Positions 45,531 through 54,065 of a DNA stretch of 64,000 bases are shown piece after piece. Each line of letters begins with the position of its first letter. Within the stretch, counting starts at the first letter, position 1. Origin of the DNA: Streptomyces violascens (lineage in GTDB: Bacteria > Actinomycetota > Actinomycetes > Streptomycetales > Streptomycetaceae); the NCBI RefSeq assembly GCF_014649955.1, contig NZ_BMUA01000004.1:1-64000 (forward strand), read 5' to 3'. Below the pieces are notes generated by a model. It saw only the letters and a program-made list of their open reading frames with translations. It was not told the DNA's origin and made no database searches. Position numbers and translations under genes: made by a program.

Positions 45531-46354
45531 CCACCACCGCCGAGTCCCCGGACACGGGCAGCGCCTCCGCGGCCCCGCGCGCCGACTGCATCGCCGACTC
45601 CGCGGGCGGGGTGACCTTCGACATCACGGGCGCCGGAGAGCCTGGTGCCGCGCTCGTCCTGCGCCGCCGCGGCACGAACCCCGGCCCCGATGTGCTGCTG
45701 CCGCTCACCCCGGCGGCCGAGGGTCTGCTCCGGGCGGTGCTGCCCAGCACGGTCGACCTCGCCGAGGGCGTGTGGGACGCCCATCTGCGCTTCGGCGAGG
45801 GCGCCGAACAGCGCCTGGAGCCGGGCACCCGGGACCTGCGCGCCCTCGTCGACCGAGAGCCGGGCCCGGACGCCGACCGGGTCGCGGTCCGCATCCCCTA
45901 CCCGGGCCGCTCCGGCGAGCTCGTCGTCCGCAGCTGGCTGCGCAGACCGCACGCCGAGACCGGCCCGATCGGCTTCGGCGCGGGCGGCGTCACCGTGCAC
46001 GGGCGGCTGTACGGAGTGGAGCTCGGCCCCGGCGCGACCGTCGAGGCGCGGCTGCGGGGCGGGGGCGGTCGCGTCCACCGGGTGCCCGCGACCGCCGACG
46101 GCGACGGCTTCGCCTTCACGCTCCCGTACGCCCCGCTCGCGGAGGGCCTTGACGCCAAGGAATGGCTCTGGGACCTGTGGCTGCTCACCGGCAACGGCCG
46201 CCCCGCGGTGCGCCTGGCCCGCATCCTGGACGACGTCCCGCTGAAGCAGGCGATCTTCGTATACCCGGGGTCGACGGTCGGCGCCGGAGTGGTCCGCCCC
46301 TACTACACGGGCGCGAACGACCTGAGCGTCCGCGTCGACGCGATACGGGGCTAA
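45527..46354 (+). CDS. Hypothetical beta-rich protein paired with the glycosyltransferase
   Basis: A 275-residue protein of no recognised family. Two segments resemble each other: about 27-105 (ALVLRRRG, then [33 protein letters not shown]) and about 158-240 ([51 protein letters not shown]). This suggests a duplicated beta-sandwich module. It ends with [23 protein letters not shown] 45527 overlaps the glycosyltransferase stop, so the two are coupled and likely act together. Its TAA stop overlaps the TAG stop of the convergent ctaD gene. Confidence 0.8.
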   Translation: MTTTAESPDTGSASAAPRADCIADSAGGVTFDITGAGEPGAALVLRRRGTNPGPDVLLPLTPAAEGLLRAVLPSTVDLAEGVWDAHLRFGEGAEQRLEPGTRDLRALVDREPGPDADRVAVRIPYPGRSGELVVRSWLRRPHAETGPIGFGAGGVTVHGRLYGVELGPGATVEARLRGGGGRVHRVPATADGDGFAFTLPYAPLAEGLDAKEWLWDLWLLTGNGRPAVRLARILDDVPLKQAIFVYPGSTVGAGVVRPYYTGANDLSVRVDAIRG

Positions 46355-48072
46355 GGGGTGTCCCCCCAGGCCTCGGGCTCCCTCGTGGACGGCACCGCCA
46401 CCGGCTCCTCCCCGGGCGGCAGGTCGTCGCGGAACGGGGCGAACTCCGGGTGGTGCAGATCGAAGGCCGGGGACTCGGTACGGATGCGCGGGATGGTCAC
46501 GAAGTTGTGGCGCGGCGGCGGGCAGGACGTGGCCCACTCCAGCGAGCGGCCGAACCCCCACGGGTCGTCGACCTCCACCTTCTTGCCGTACCGCGCGGTC
46601 TTCCAGACGTTGTAGAAGAAGGGCAGCGTGGACATGCCGAGCAGGAACGCGCCGATCGACGAGATCATGTTGAGCGCCGTGAAGCCGTCCGCCGCCAGGT
46701 AGTCCGCGTACCGCCGGGGCATGCCTTCGGCGCCCAGCCAGTGCTGGACCAGGAACGTGACGTGGAAGCCGATGAACAGCGTCCAGAAGTGGATCTTGCC
46801 GAGCCGCTCGTCGAGCATCTTGCCGGTCAGTTTCGGCCACCAGAAGTAGAAGCCGCCGAACGTCGCGAAGACCACCGTGCCGAACACCACGTAGTGGAAG
46901 TGCGCCACCACGAAGTACGAGTCGGTGACGTGGAAGTCCAGCGGGGGCGAGGCCAGGATGACGCCCGTCAGGCCGCCGAACAGGAAGCTCACCAGGAAGC
47001 CGACCGCCCACAGCATGGGTGTCTCGAAGCTCAGTGAGCCCTTCAGCATGGTGCCGGTCCAGTTGAAGAACTTCACTCCGGTGGGCACCGCGATCAGGAA
47101 GGACATGAACGAGAAGAACGGCAGCAACACCGCTCCGGTCGCGAACATGTGGTGGGCCCACACCACGATGGACAGGCCGGTGATGGCCGCCGTCGCCCCG
47201 ACCAGGGTCATGTAGCCGAAGATCGGCTTGCGGGAGAAGACCGGGATGATCTCCGTGATGATGCCGAAGAACGGCAGCGCGATGATGTAGACCTCGGGAT
47301 GGCCGAAGAACCAGAAGAGGTGCTGCCACAGCAGCGCCCCTCCGTTCTGCGCCTCGAAGACCACCGAGCCGAACCTGCGGTCCGCCTCCAGGACGAGCAG
47401 CGCAGCAGCCAGCACCGGGAACGCGATGAGCACCAGGATCGAGGTGAACAGGACGTTCCAGGTGAAGACCGGCATCCGGAACATCGTCATGCCGGGGGCG
47501 CGCATCCCGATGATGGTGGTCACGAAGTTGACCGAGCCCAGGATGGTGCCGAAGCCGGAGAGCGCGAGCCCCATGATCCAGAGGTCGGCGCCCGCGCCGG
47601 GGGAGCGGGTCAGCGAGTTGAGCGGGGCGTAGGCGAACCACCCGAAGCTCGCGGGCCCGGTCGGCAGCAGCACCGAGCCGAGCACGATCAGGCCGCCGAA
47701 GAGGAACAGCCAGTACGCGAGCATGTTCAGGCGCGGGAAGGCCACATCGGGGGAGCCGATCTGCAACGGCATGATCGCGTTGGCGAACCCGGCGAAGGTC
47801 GGCGTCGCGAAGAGCAGCAGCATGATCGTGCCGTGCATGGTGAAGAGCTGGTTGTACTCCTCGTTCGTCATGATCTGCAGCCCCGGGCGGGCCAGTTCCG
47901 CCCGCATCAGGAGGGCCATCACACCCGCGACGAGGAAGAAGACGAACGACGTGATCAGGTAGAGGTGCCCGATCTTCTTGTGGTCGGTGGTGGTCAGCCA
48001 GTCCACGATCACCGCGCCCGGCCGGGCCGCCCTCGCGGGCTTTGCCGCCGGGGTCACCGTCTCCGTACCCAT
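46351..48072 (-). CDS. ctaD: Cytochrome c oxidase subunit I, orphan copy
   Basis: A 573-residue aa3-type oxidase core with twelve TM helices. All heme and copper ligands are present: the low-spin heme His in [10 protein letters not shown], the CuB His-Tyr pair in FGHPEVYII, the CuB His pair in WAHHMFATG, and [11 protein letters not shown] with the heme a3 and a ligands. ATG 48072 gives the usual length; a longer frame adds 52 non-homologous residues. No ctaC, ctaE or qcr genes neighbour it, so it is a lone second copy. Streptomyces often keep several ctaD genes. Confidence 0.95.
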   Translation of the reverse strand: MGTETVTPAAKPARAARPGAVIVDWLTTTDHKKIGHLYLITSFVFFLVAGVMALLMRAELARPGLQIMTNEEYNQLFTMHGTIMLLLFATPTFAGFANAIMPLQIGSPDVAFPRLNMLAYWLFLFGGLIVLGSVLLPTGPASFGWFAYAPLNSLTRSPGAGADLWIMGLALSGFGTILGSVNFVTTIIGMRAPGMTMFRMPVFTWNVLFTSILVLIAFPVLAAALLVLEADRRFGSVVFEAQNGGALLWQHLFWFFGHPEVYIIALPFFGIITEIIPVFSRKPIFGYMTLVGATAAITGLSIVVWAHHMFATGAVLLPFFSFMSFLIAVPTGVKFFNWTGTMLKGSLSFETPMLWAVGFLVSFLFGGLTGVILASPPLDFHVTDSYFVVAHFHYVVFGTVVFATFGGFYFWWPKLTGKMLDERLGKIHFWTLFIGFHVTFLVQHWLGAEGMPRRYADYLAADGFTALNMISSIGAFLLGMSTLPFFYNVWKTARYGKKVEVDDPWGFGRSLEWATSCPPPRHNFVTIPRIRTESPAFDLHHPEFAPFRDDLPPGEEPVAVPSTREPEAWGDTP

Positions 48073-48531
48073 TGCACCCCCAGAGGTGTCTGGCGTCAGG
48101 CCAGGGGCCATGATGCTCGCGGTCGGGCCCGCCGCAACAGGGGGCGTACGCCATCCGGCCGAGCTTCGAGGGGCCCCGGTCACGGGGTTGCGGGTAGGGA
48201 TTGTGTAAGGGTGCGGTGAATTACCCATGCGCCGTCAATTCCCGTCCATTGGACTGCCGGGCGGGAATTCCCCCGGCGTCCGGCGTAAGAATTCTGTCAA
48301 TTCCAGTAATGCGTTCGACCGGCTGGAAGTGCGGCGTGCGATAACCGGGCAAGGGGTCAGGAACTGCCCGTACGAGTGACAGAGTTCGAAGCGCACCCGA
48401 GCCCGGATCCTGTGACAGAAGTGTGACTGGTGGGGTACCGGGGGCGGACAACCGGCAGGTTCCCACCCGGCCCACCGGCCCCGGCGGCCCCCCGCTTCCG
48501 TCGTCGGGGCGGCACGCCTACGGTGGGTGGC
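48073..48531. other. Intergenic region between ctaD and the I78 inhibitor gene
   Basis: 459 bases holding the divergent promoters. An inverted repeat AATTCCCG/CGGGAATT lies at 48237-48244 and 48262-48269, followed by an A-T-richer block with AGAATTCTGTCAATTCC near 48290. A related TGCCGGGCGGG...GGAATTC arrangement occurs at 50025-50047. No gene is visible. Confidence 0.5.
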
Positions 48532-48747
48532 ATGGCACCGATACCGTCCCACCCCGCACATCCCGACGACGCCCCCGAGTCCTACGTCGGCCTCGACGCC
48601 GAGGGCGCCGAGCGGCTCGCCAGGTCGCGCGGCTGGTCCACCGTCAGGGCGCTTCCGCCGGGCTCGATCATCACCATGGAGTATCTGGCGGGGCGGCTGA
48701 ACTTCGAGGTCGAGGACGGCACCGTGACCCGCTGCTGGCACGGCTGA
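48532..48747 (+). CDS. I78 family peptidase inhibitor
   Basis: A 71-residue protein. YVGLDAEGAERLARSRGWST followed by RALPPGSIITMEYLAGRLNF and a short C-terminal strand (EVEDGTVTRCWHG) is the I78 (potato-inhibitor-like) pattern. No signal peptide is visible, so export is uncertain. ATG 48532 is used; the frame is open upstream but not conserved-looking. A clear terminator follows. Confidence 0.82.
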   Translation: MAPIPSHPAHPDDAPESYVGLDAEGAERLARSRGWSTVRALPPGSIITMEYLAGRLNFEVEDGTVTRCWHG

Positions 48748-48772
48748 GACCGCTCCCGCGAGCGGATACGAG

Positions 48773-48802
48773 GAAGGCCCCCGGTGTTCACCGGGGGCCT
48801 TC
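48773..48802. terminator. Terminator between the I78 inhibitor and PAP2 genes
   Basis: A perfect 13-bp stem (48773-48785 with 48790-48802), loop GTTC, between convergent genes. Confidence 0.88.
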
Positions 48803-48839
48803 GTGCCGTGTGCGTACCGTGCGGGTCGTCCGCGGGGCG

Positions 48840-49838
48840 TCAGCCGCCCAGGGGGCGGGCCGGGGCGGTGCGCGGCGTCCGCTCGGTGTGCGGGGGGCGC
48901 CGGGTGCCTGCCGGGACGACCGGGGGCCGCTCCGAACGGGCCGGCTGGTAGGGCCTGGCCGGGAGCGGCCGGCCGGGACCGCGCCCGCTCGCGACGCCGA
49001 CCGGCTCGCGCACGGGGGCGTCGTCCTCCTCGTGCCCGCGCTGGGGCGGCATGGCCGGCACCGCGGGGACCGGAACCGGGGCCGAGGCGCTCGCGCGGGG
49101 CCGCCTGCGCTCGCGCACCTTCTCGCGCACGGCGAAGACGAAGGCCTCCGCGCGGGCGATCAGCGGCTCGAACCAGGGCAGGGCGAGCAGGATCAGCAGC
49201 CCGGCCGCCCAGCCGAGGAGCACGTCGCTCACCCAGTGCGTGCCGAGGTAGACCGTGGTCGCGCCGACGCCCAGGGCCACCATGGCCGAAATGACCGAGA
49301 GCCAGCGCCGGGCGCGCGGCGTGGTGGCGAGGTAGGCCAGGATGCCCCAGGTCACGACCGCGTTGGCGGTGTGCCCCGAGGGAAATATGTCGCCGCCGGC
49401 GAACAGCTCGGCGGACCCGATCTGTGTCGCGTAGTGCGGGCCGAGCCGGCCGAGGCCGAGCTTGACCGAACCGACCGTCATGTTGAGCAGCAGAAGGGCC
49501 GCCCCGAGGGTCAGGAGCGGCCGGAGTGTGTGCTGGCGCCAGGAGCGCCAGCCGAGCCAGGCCATCACCATCACCGCGGTGGGTCCGCGCTGGCCGAGGA
49601 CCACGAAGTAGTCCAGGAAGGCGTGCAGCTGCGGCCACTGCTCGTACGGCCGGTACAGCATGACCTTCCAGTCCAGCTCGACGAGCCAGGACGAGCCCAG
49701 CACAGCGACGACGATGGCGAGGTAGAACGCCATCGTCGCGCCGAAGAGGACCACGCGGTGACGGCTCATCCGCGGGATCTCTATCTTCGGTGGCTCGGGC
49801 TCCCGGTCCAGGCGGGCGAAGATTCGGTCAGTACGCAC
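48840..49838 (-). CDS. PAP2 superfamily membrane phosphatase
   Basis: A 332-residue membrane protein with about six helices and a long, basic and Pro-rich cytoplasmic tail (about 235-332). Phosphatase motifs: KLGLGRLGP (C1), PSGHTANA (C2, near 154) and GTHWVSDVLLGW (C3, near 198). It probably dephosphorylates a lipid phosphate such as phosphatidic acid or undecaprenyl pyrophosphate. The start is GTG 49838. Convergent with the I78 gene. Confidence 0.9.
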   Translation of the reverse strand: MRTDRIFARLDREPEPPKIEIPRMSRHRVVLFGATMAFYLAIVVAVLGSSWLVELDWKVMLYRPYEQWPQLHAFLDYFVVLGQRGPTAVMVMAWLGWRSWRQHTLRPLLTLGAALLLLNMTVGSVKLGLGRLGPHYATQIGSAELFAGGDIFPSGHTANAVVTWGILAYLATTPRARRWLSVISAMVALGVGATTVYLGTHWVSDVLLGWAAGLLILLALPWFEPLIARAEAFVFAVREKVRERRRPRASASAPVPVPAVPAMPPQRGHEEDDAPVREPVGVASGRGPGRPLPARPYQPARSERPPVVPAGTRRPPHTERTPRTAPARPLGG

Positions 49839-50339
49839 TCAATCGACGTTACAGCGAGTGAGTGAGCGCCCAGGCCGATCCGGGGCCTTTGTGATGACGA
49901 TGTGATGTGGAGTATGTCTCACGCCCACCTTTATTCCCGGACGCCGTGGAATACCCCGGGGCCTTGTCCTCTATTCATTCGACTCGGCGCAGGAAGGCTT
50001 GTTTGTATCCGTCGGAATTCCGTTTGCCGGGCGGGGGAGCGGAATTCATGCTTCGGTCACCGGTCGGGTACGGAGCGTAAAGATCACCCCATGGGTGGAA
50101 CCTGCGTGGCGCACACCACACCTCGGCGGGGTTCGCCGTGAGAGGTGGACCACGCGCCACTCGGGGGAACTCGCGTAGTCTGACGAATCACTCGCCCGTC
50201 GATGCCGGGCCTCGGGGATCCCGATCAGGGCTGGTCACTGGTCCTCCGGGCCCACCGACCGCGAGAGTGGTGACGGCACGGTCCGTTGCGACCGCACCGT
50301 CCCGGACCCGGAGGGTCCGCAGTACTGGGAGGTACGTAC
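49839..50339. other. Intergenic region between the PAP2 and DHA2 transporter genes
   Basis: 501 bases. The left half is A-T richer, with the palindrome GGAATTCC (50014-50021) and GAATTC (50042-50047). GCGTAGTCTGACGAATCACT near 50170-50190 may hold a promoter for the transporter. GGGAGGT (50327-50333) is the transporter ribosome site. No convincing gene was seen. Confidence 0.5.
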
Positions 50340-52019
50340 ATGACAGGGACGACCATGACCGGTGCGCGACCCGGTGTGCGCGCCGGCGGCGCCAACCGCT
50401 GGGTCATCCTCGTCGTCCTCTGTGTGAGCCTGCTGTTCGTGGCGCTCGACGCCACCGTCCTGCATGTCGCGATTCCTTCGGTCACCGAGGACCTGCGGCC
50501 CGGCTCCGTGGAACTCCTCTGGATCGTCGACGCCTACCCGCTGGTCTGCGCCGCCCTCCTCATCCTCTTCGGCACCCTGGGCGACCGGGTCGGCCGGCGC
50601 CGGGTGCTGCTGCTCGGCTATGCGATCTTCGGCGCCGCCTCCGCGGTCGCGGCGCTCGCCGAATCGGCGCCCGTGCTGATCGCGGCCCGCGCGCTGCTCG
50701 GCATCGGCGGCGCGATGATCATGCCCGCCACGCTCTCGATCCTGCGCGTCGTCTTCCCCGACCGCCGCGAGCGAGCCACCGCCATCGGCATCTGGACGGC
50801 GGTCGCCGCGATCGGTGCCGCCGTCGGACCGGTCCTCGGCGGCTTCCTCGTCCAGCACTTCTGGTGGGGTTCGGTCTTCCTGATCAACATCCCGCTGATG
50901 GCGCTGATCCTGCCGATCGGGCGCTGGATCGTGCCCGAGTCCAGGGGCAGCTCCGACGGGCCCTGGGACGTGCTCGGCGCGCTGATGGCGGCCGGCGGCA
51001 TACTCGCCGTGGTGTTCGGCGTGAAGCGGCTCGGCGCCGGGCACGGCATAGCCGACGGCCGCACCCTGGCCGCCCTCTGCCTCGGCACCGCCCTGCTCAT
51101 CGTCTTCGTCCGCAGGCAGCGCCGCCGCGCGCACCCGCTCATCGACATCCGGCTGTTCTCCCGGCCCGCCTTCGCCACCTCGGTCGGCTGCATCATCGTC
51201 GCCATGCTGGCCCTGGTCGGCCTGGAGCTCATAGCCGTCCAGTACCTCCAGCTGGTACTCGGCCTCTCTCCGCTCGAAACCGGTATGCGCATGCTGCCGC
51301 TCACCTTCGCCGCGATGGCGGCGGGCGCGACCGGCTCGTACACCCTGCGCGGGCTCGGCCCGCGCCGGATGGTCTGTACGGGCTTCGTTCTGACCGCGGG
51401 CGCCGTGCTGTTGCTCGTCCTCATGGGGCAGACCGACTGGCCGTCGCTGATGTTCGTCTCGTTCGTCATGCTCGGCTTCGGGCTCCAGACCACGCTCTTC
51501 GCGGCGTACGAATCGATGCTCAGCGAGGCCCCGCCCGAGCGGGCCGGTGGCGCCGCCGCCATCGGCGAGACCTCCTACCAGCTCGGCGCCGGCATGGGCA
51601 TCGCGCTGCTCGGCAGTGTCATGAACGCCGCCTACGCACCGGGCCTCACGTCCGTCGGCGGGGTTCCCGCCAAGGCGTCGGCCGCCGCCTCCAACTCGCT
51701 CGGCGAGGCCTACGACGTCGCCGGCCGCCTCGGCGGCCCGGCCGGCGAGGCGCTGCGCACCGCGGCCCGGAACTCCTTCGTGCACGGCCTGCACGTCACG
51801 CTGTTCGTCAGCGCCGCCCTGCTGCTCCTCGGCGCGGTGGCCGGTCTGCGGCTGCCGCGGATCATGGACTGCTCGGTGGCCGGGCAGGAGCGGGAGCCCG
51901 AGCCGGAGGCCGCGTGCGAGCCCGAGCCGCGCAAGGCGCAGCAGCTGAGCGTGAAGCTGCCGTCCCCGGCGCGGCCCGGGGATGTGGCGACCGTGGAGTC
52001 TGGACGCACGGGACACTGA
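50340..52019 (+). CDS. MFS transporter, DHA2 family (14 TM helices)
   Basis: A 559-residue proton-coupled drug exporter of the EmrB/QacA type. TM1 has motif D1 (VALDATVLHVAIPSVTEDL). The A-like loop is LGDRVGRRRVLLLG. Motif C is in ATAIGIWTAVAAIGAAVGPV, giving LGGFL. A charged tail of about 45 residues, rich in Glu and Pro, follows the last helix. ATG 50340 has GGGAGGT six bases ahead. No regulator gene neighbours it; substrates are unknown. Confidence 0.92.
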   Translation: MTGTTMTGARPGVRAGGANRWVILVVLCVSLLFVALDATVLHVAIPSVTEDLRPGSVELLWIVDAYPLVCAALLILFGTLGDRVGRRRVLLLGYAIFGAASAVAALAESAPVLIAARALLGIGGAMIMPATLSILRVVFPDRRERATAIGIWTAVAAIGAAVGPVLGGFLVQHFWWGSVFLINIPLMALILPIGRWIVPESRGSSDGPWDVLGALMAAGGILAVVFGVKRLGAGHGIADGRTLAALCLGTALLIVFVRRQRRRAHPLIDIRLFSRPAFATSVGCIIVAMLALVGLELIAVQYLQLVLGLSPLETGMRMLPLTFAAMAAGATGSYTLRGLGPRRMVCTGFVLTAGAVLLLVLMGQTDWPSLMFVSFVMLGFGLQTTLFAAYESMLSEAPPERAGGAAAIGETSYQLGAGMGIALLGSVMNAAYAPGLTSVGGVPAKASAAASNSLGEAYDVAGRLGGPAGEALRTAARNSFVHGLHVTLFVSAALLLLGAVAGLRLPRIMDCSVAGQEREPEPEAACEPEPRKAQQLSVKLPSPARPGDVATVESGRTGH

Positions 52020-52044
52020 CCCGTAACGTCAGCGCTCAGGTAAT

Positions 52045-52061
52045 AACTAACACCGCTAGTT
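52045..52061 (+). promoter_or_regulatory. TetR-type operator-like dyad upstream of the acyl-CoA dehydrogenase gene
   Basis: AACTAACACCGCTAGTT: arms AACTAAC and GCTAGTT match at six of seven positions. It lies 31 bases before the ATG, where a repressor would block transcription. This resembles palindromes bound by TetR regulators of fatty-acid and acyl-CoA genes. No TetR gene is present in the window near it. Confidence 0.55.
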
Positions 52062-52092
52062 TTAGTTGAGCGAGAGCCGCGGAGGCGCCCTC

Positions 52093-53286
52093 ATGTCCGC
52101 TCCTTCCTCCAAGCTGCCCCCCTTCGACCCGGCCGACCCGCTCGGCATCGACGACCTGCTGAGCCCCGAGGACCTCGCGATCCGCGACACCGTCCGCTCC
52201 TGGGCCGCCGACCGGGTCCTGCCGCACATCGCCGAGTGGTACGAGAACGGCGAGCTGCCCGGCATCCGTGAACTGGCCCGCGAACTCGGCTCGATCGGCG
52301 CCCTCGGCATGTCCCTGACCGGCTACGGCTGCGCGGGCGCCACCGCGGTCCAGTACGGGCTCGCCTGTCTGGAGCTGGAGGCCGCCGACTCCGGCATCCG
52401 CTCCCTCGTCTCCGTGCAGGGCTCGCTCGCCATGTACGCGATCTGGCGGTTCGGCTCCGAGGAGCAGAAGCGGCGATGGCTGCCCGGGATGGCCGCGGGC
52501 GAGATCATCGGCTGCTTCGGTCTCACCGAGCCCGACCACGGCTCCGACCCGGCCGGCATGCGCACGTACGCCAAGAAGGACGGCACCGACTGGGTGCTGA
52601 ACGGCCGCAAGATGTGGATCACCAACGGTTCGGTGGCCGGCGTCGCGGTGGTCTGGGCCCAGACCGACGACGGCATCCGCGGCTTCGCCGTGCCGACCGA
52701 CACCCCCGGCTTCTCCGCCCCCGAGATCAAGCACAAGTGGTCGCTGCGGGCCAGCGTCACCAGCGAGCTGGTCATGGACGAGGTGCGGCTCCCCGCCGAC
52801 GCCGTACTCCCCGAAGTCACCGGACTCAAGGGCCCGCTCAGCTGCCTCTCGCACGCGCGGTACGGAATCGTGTGGGGCGCGATGGGTGCGGCCCGCGCCT
52901 CCTTCGAAGCGGCGGTCGACTACGCCAAGACCCGCGAACAGTTCGGAAAGCCCATCGGTGGCTTCCAGTTGACCCAGGCAAAGCTCGCCGACATGGCGCT
53001 CGAACTGCACAAGGGGATCCTGCTCGCCCACCATCTCGGCCGCCGCATGGACGCGGGGCGGCTCCGCCCTGAACAGGTCAGCTTCGGCAAGCTCAACAAC
53101 GTACGGGAGGCGATCGAGATCTGCCGCACCTCGCGCACGGTCCTCGGCGCCAACGGGATCTCCCTCGAGTACCCCGTGATGCGGCACGCCACCAACCTGG
53201 AATCGGTGCTGACCTACGAGGGCACCGTCGAAATGCACCAGCTGGTGCTGGGCAAGGCGCTCACCGGACTTGATGCCTTCAGGTGA
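52093..53286 (+). CDS. Acyl-CoA dehydrogenase, glutaryl-CoA dehydrogenase type
   Basis: A 397-residue FAD enzyme. It matches glutaryl-CoA dehydrogenases in GSEEQKRRWLPGMAAGEIIG, FGLTEPDHGSDPAGM, RYGIVWGAMGAARASFEAAV and NGISLEYPVMRHATNLESV. The catalytic Glu is residue 376 in the TYEGTVEMH block. It would oxidise glutaryl-CoA, possibly with decarboxylation to crotonyl-CoA, in lysine or tryptophan breakdown. ATG 52093 has GGAGG about seven bases ahead. No other lysine-degradation gene is close. Confidence 0.88.
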   Translation: MSAPSSKLPPFDPADPLGIDDLLSPEDLAIRDTVRSWAADRVLPHIAEWYENGELPGIRELARELGSIGALGMSLTGYGCAGATAVQYGLACLELEAADSGIRSLVSVQGSLAMYAIWRFGSEEQKRRWLPGMAAGEIIGCFGLTEPDHGSDPAGMRTYAKKDGTDWVLNGRKMWITNGSVAGVAVVWAQTDDGIRGFAVPTDTPGFSAPEIKHKWSLRASVTSELVMDEVRLPADAVLPEVTGLKGPLSCLSHARYGIVWGAMGAARASFEAAVDYAKTREQFGKPIGGFQLTQAKLADMALELHKGILLAHHLGRRMDAGRLRPEQVSFGKLNNVREAIEICRTSRTVLGANGISLEYPVMRHATNLESVLTYEGTVEMHQLVLGKALTGLDAFR

Positions 53287-53304
53287 TCCGGCGAGCGCCT
53301 CGCC

Positions 53305-53742
53305 CTAGCTCTGGTTGAAAAAGCCACCGGTCCGGCGGCCCGCGGGCTCGCCGTTGACGATCTGGGTGTCGACGGGGGTCAGCAGGAAGACCCTCGTCGC
53401 CACGCGCTCGATGGAGCCGCGCAGACCGAAGGTGAGTCCGGCCGCGAAGTCGACGACGCGCTTGGCGTCACCGGCGTCCATGGACGTCAGGTTCACGATG
53501 ACCGGCACGCCCTCGCGGAACAGTTCCCCGATGCCCCGCGCGTCCCCGAAGCCGTCCGGCGTGACGGTGGCGATGCGGCGGTCCTGCTGCTCGGCCGCCT
53601 CGGAGGCCACCCGCACGCGCGGGTCGGTCACCCAGGCCTCGCCGGACTCGGCGGCACCTTCGGTGTACTCGTCGTCGTAGTAGCGGTCGTCGTTGTCCTC
53701 GACAAGTCCCAGCCAGGCACTGGCCTTGCGCACCGATCCCAT
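53305..53742 (-). CDS. sflA: SepF-like cell-division protein
   Basis: A 145-residue protein. An N-terminal segment ([20 protein letters not shown]) is followed by an acidic linker and the SepF domain (about 55-135): [60 protein letters not shown]. SepF tethers FtsZ to the membrane. Streptomyces has a canonical SepF in the division cluster and two shorter paralogues; position and sequence suit the paralogue SflA. The strong GAGAGGAGG site is six bases ahead of ATG 53742. The symbol rests on family memory. Confidence 0.85.
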   Translation of the reverse strand: MGSVRKASAWLGLVEDNDDRYYDDEYTEGAAESGEAWVTDPRVRVASEAAEQQDRRIATVTPDGFGDARGIGELFREGVPVIVNLTSMDAGDAKRVVDFAAGLTFGLRGSIERVATRVFLLTPVDTQIVNGEPAGRRTGGFFNQS

Positions 53743-54065
53743 GGACGCCTCCTCTCACAGCGGTCTTCTTCTTGCCACGTCTTCAGTTCCGCATCCCTAT
53801 GGTCGTCCATGATGCGGATACCGCGCCAAGTGGATAGTCGCCGCGCAGGTGATTCGTGACGGTACTGGCACAGATCATGTGGCGATTCGTCAGGAATCCT
53901 CCGGGATAGGTACGGTACGCGAAACCGGGCGTAACAAAATTATGTATGTCCCTCCACACGAGTGACACAGGGCTCGTACGGGTGAACGGATCACTCGATA
54001 CGATGCCTGCCGCACTGAAGAACGATGCGTTGGGCGGGGTGCTCAACGTCACTCGGGGGAGAGCT
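53743..54065. other. Divergent intergenic region between the SepF-like and DUF5685 genes
   Basis: 323 bases, A-T richer than the surroundings, especially 53800-53960 (for example GCGTAACAAAATTATGTATG near 53930). It must carry promoters for both genes. No small gene or RNA structure could be supported. Confidence 0.5.

Noticed and set aside
49902..50141. A 79-codon open frame in the gap before the DHA2 transporter
   Set aside because: No ribosome site, mixed composition and poor third-position G+C; it reads as chance.
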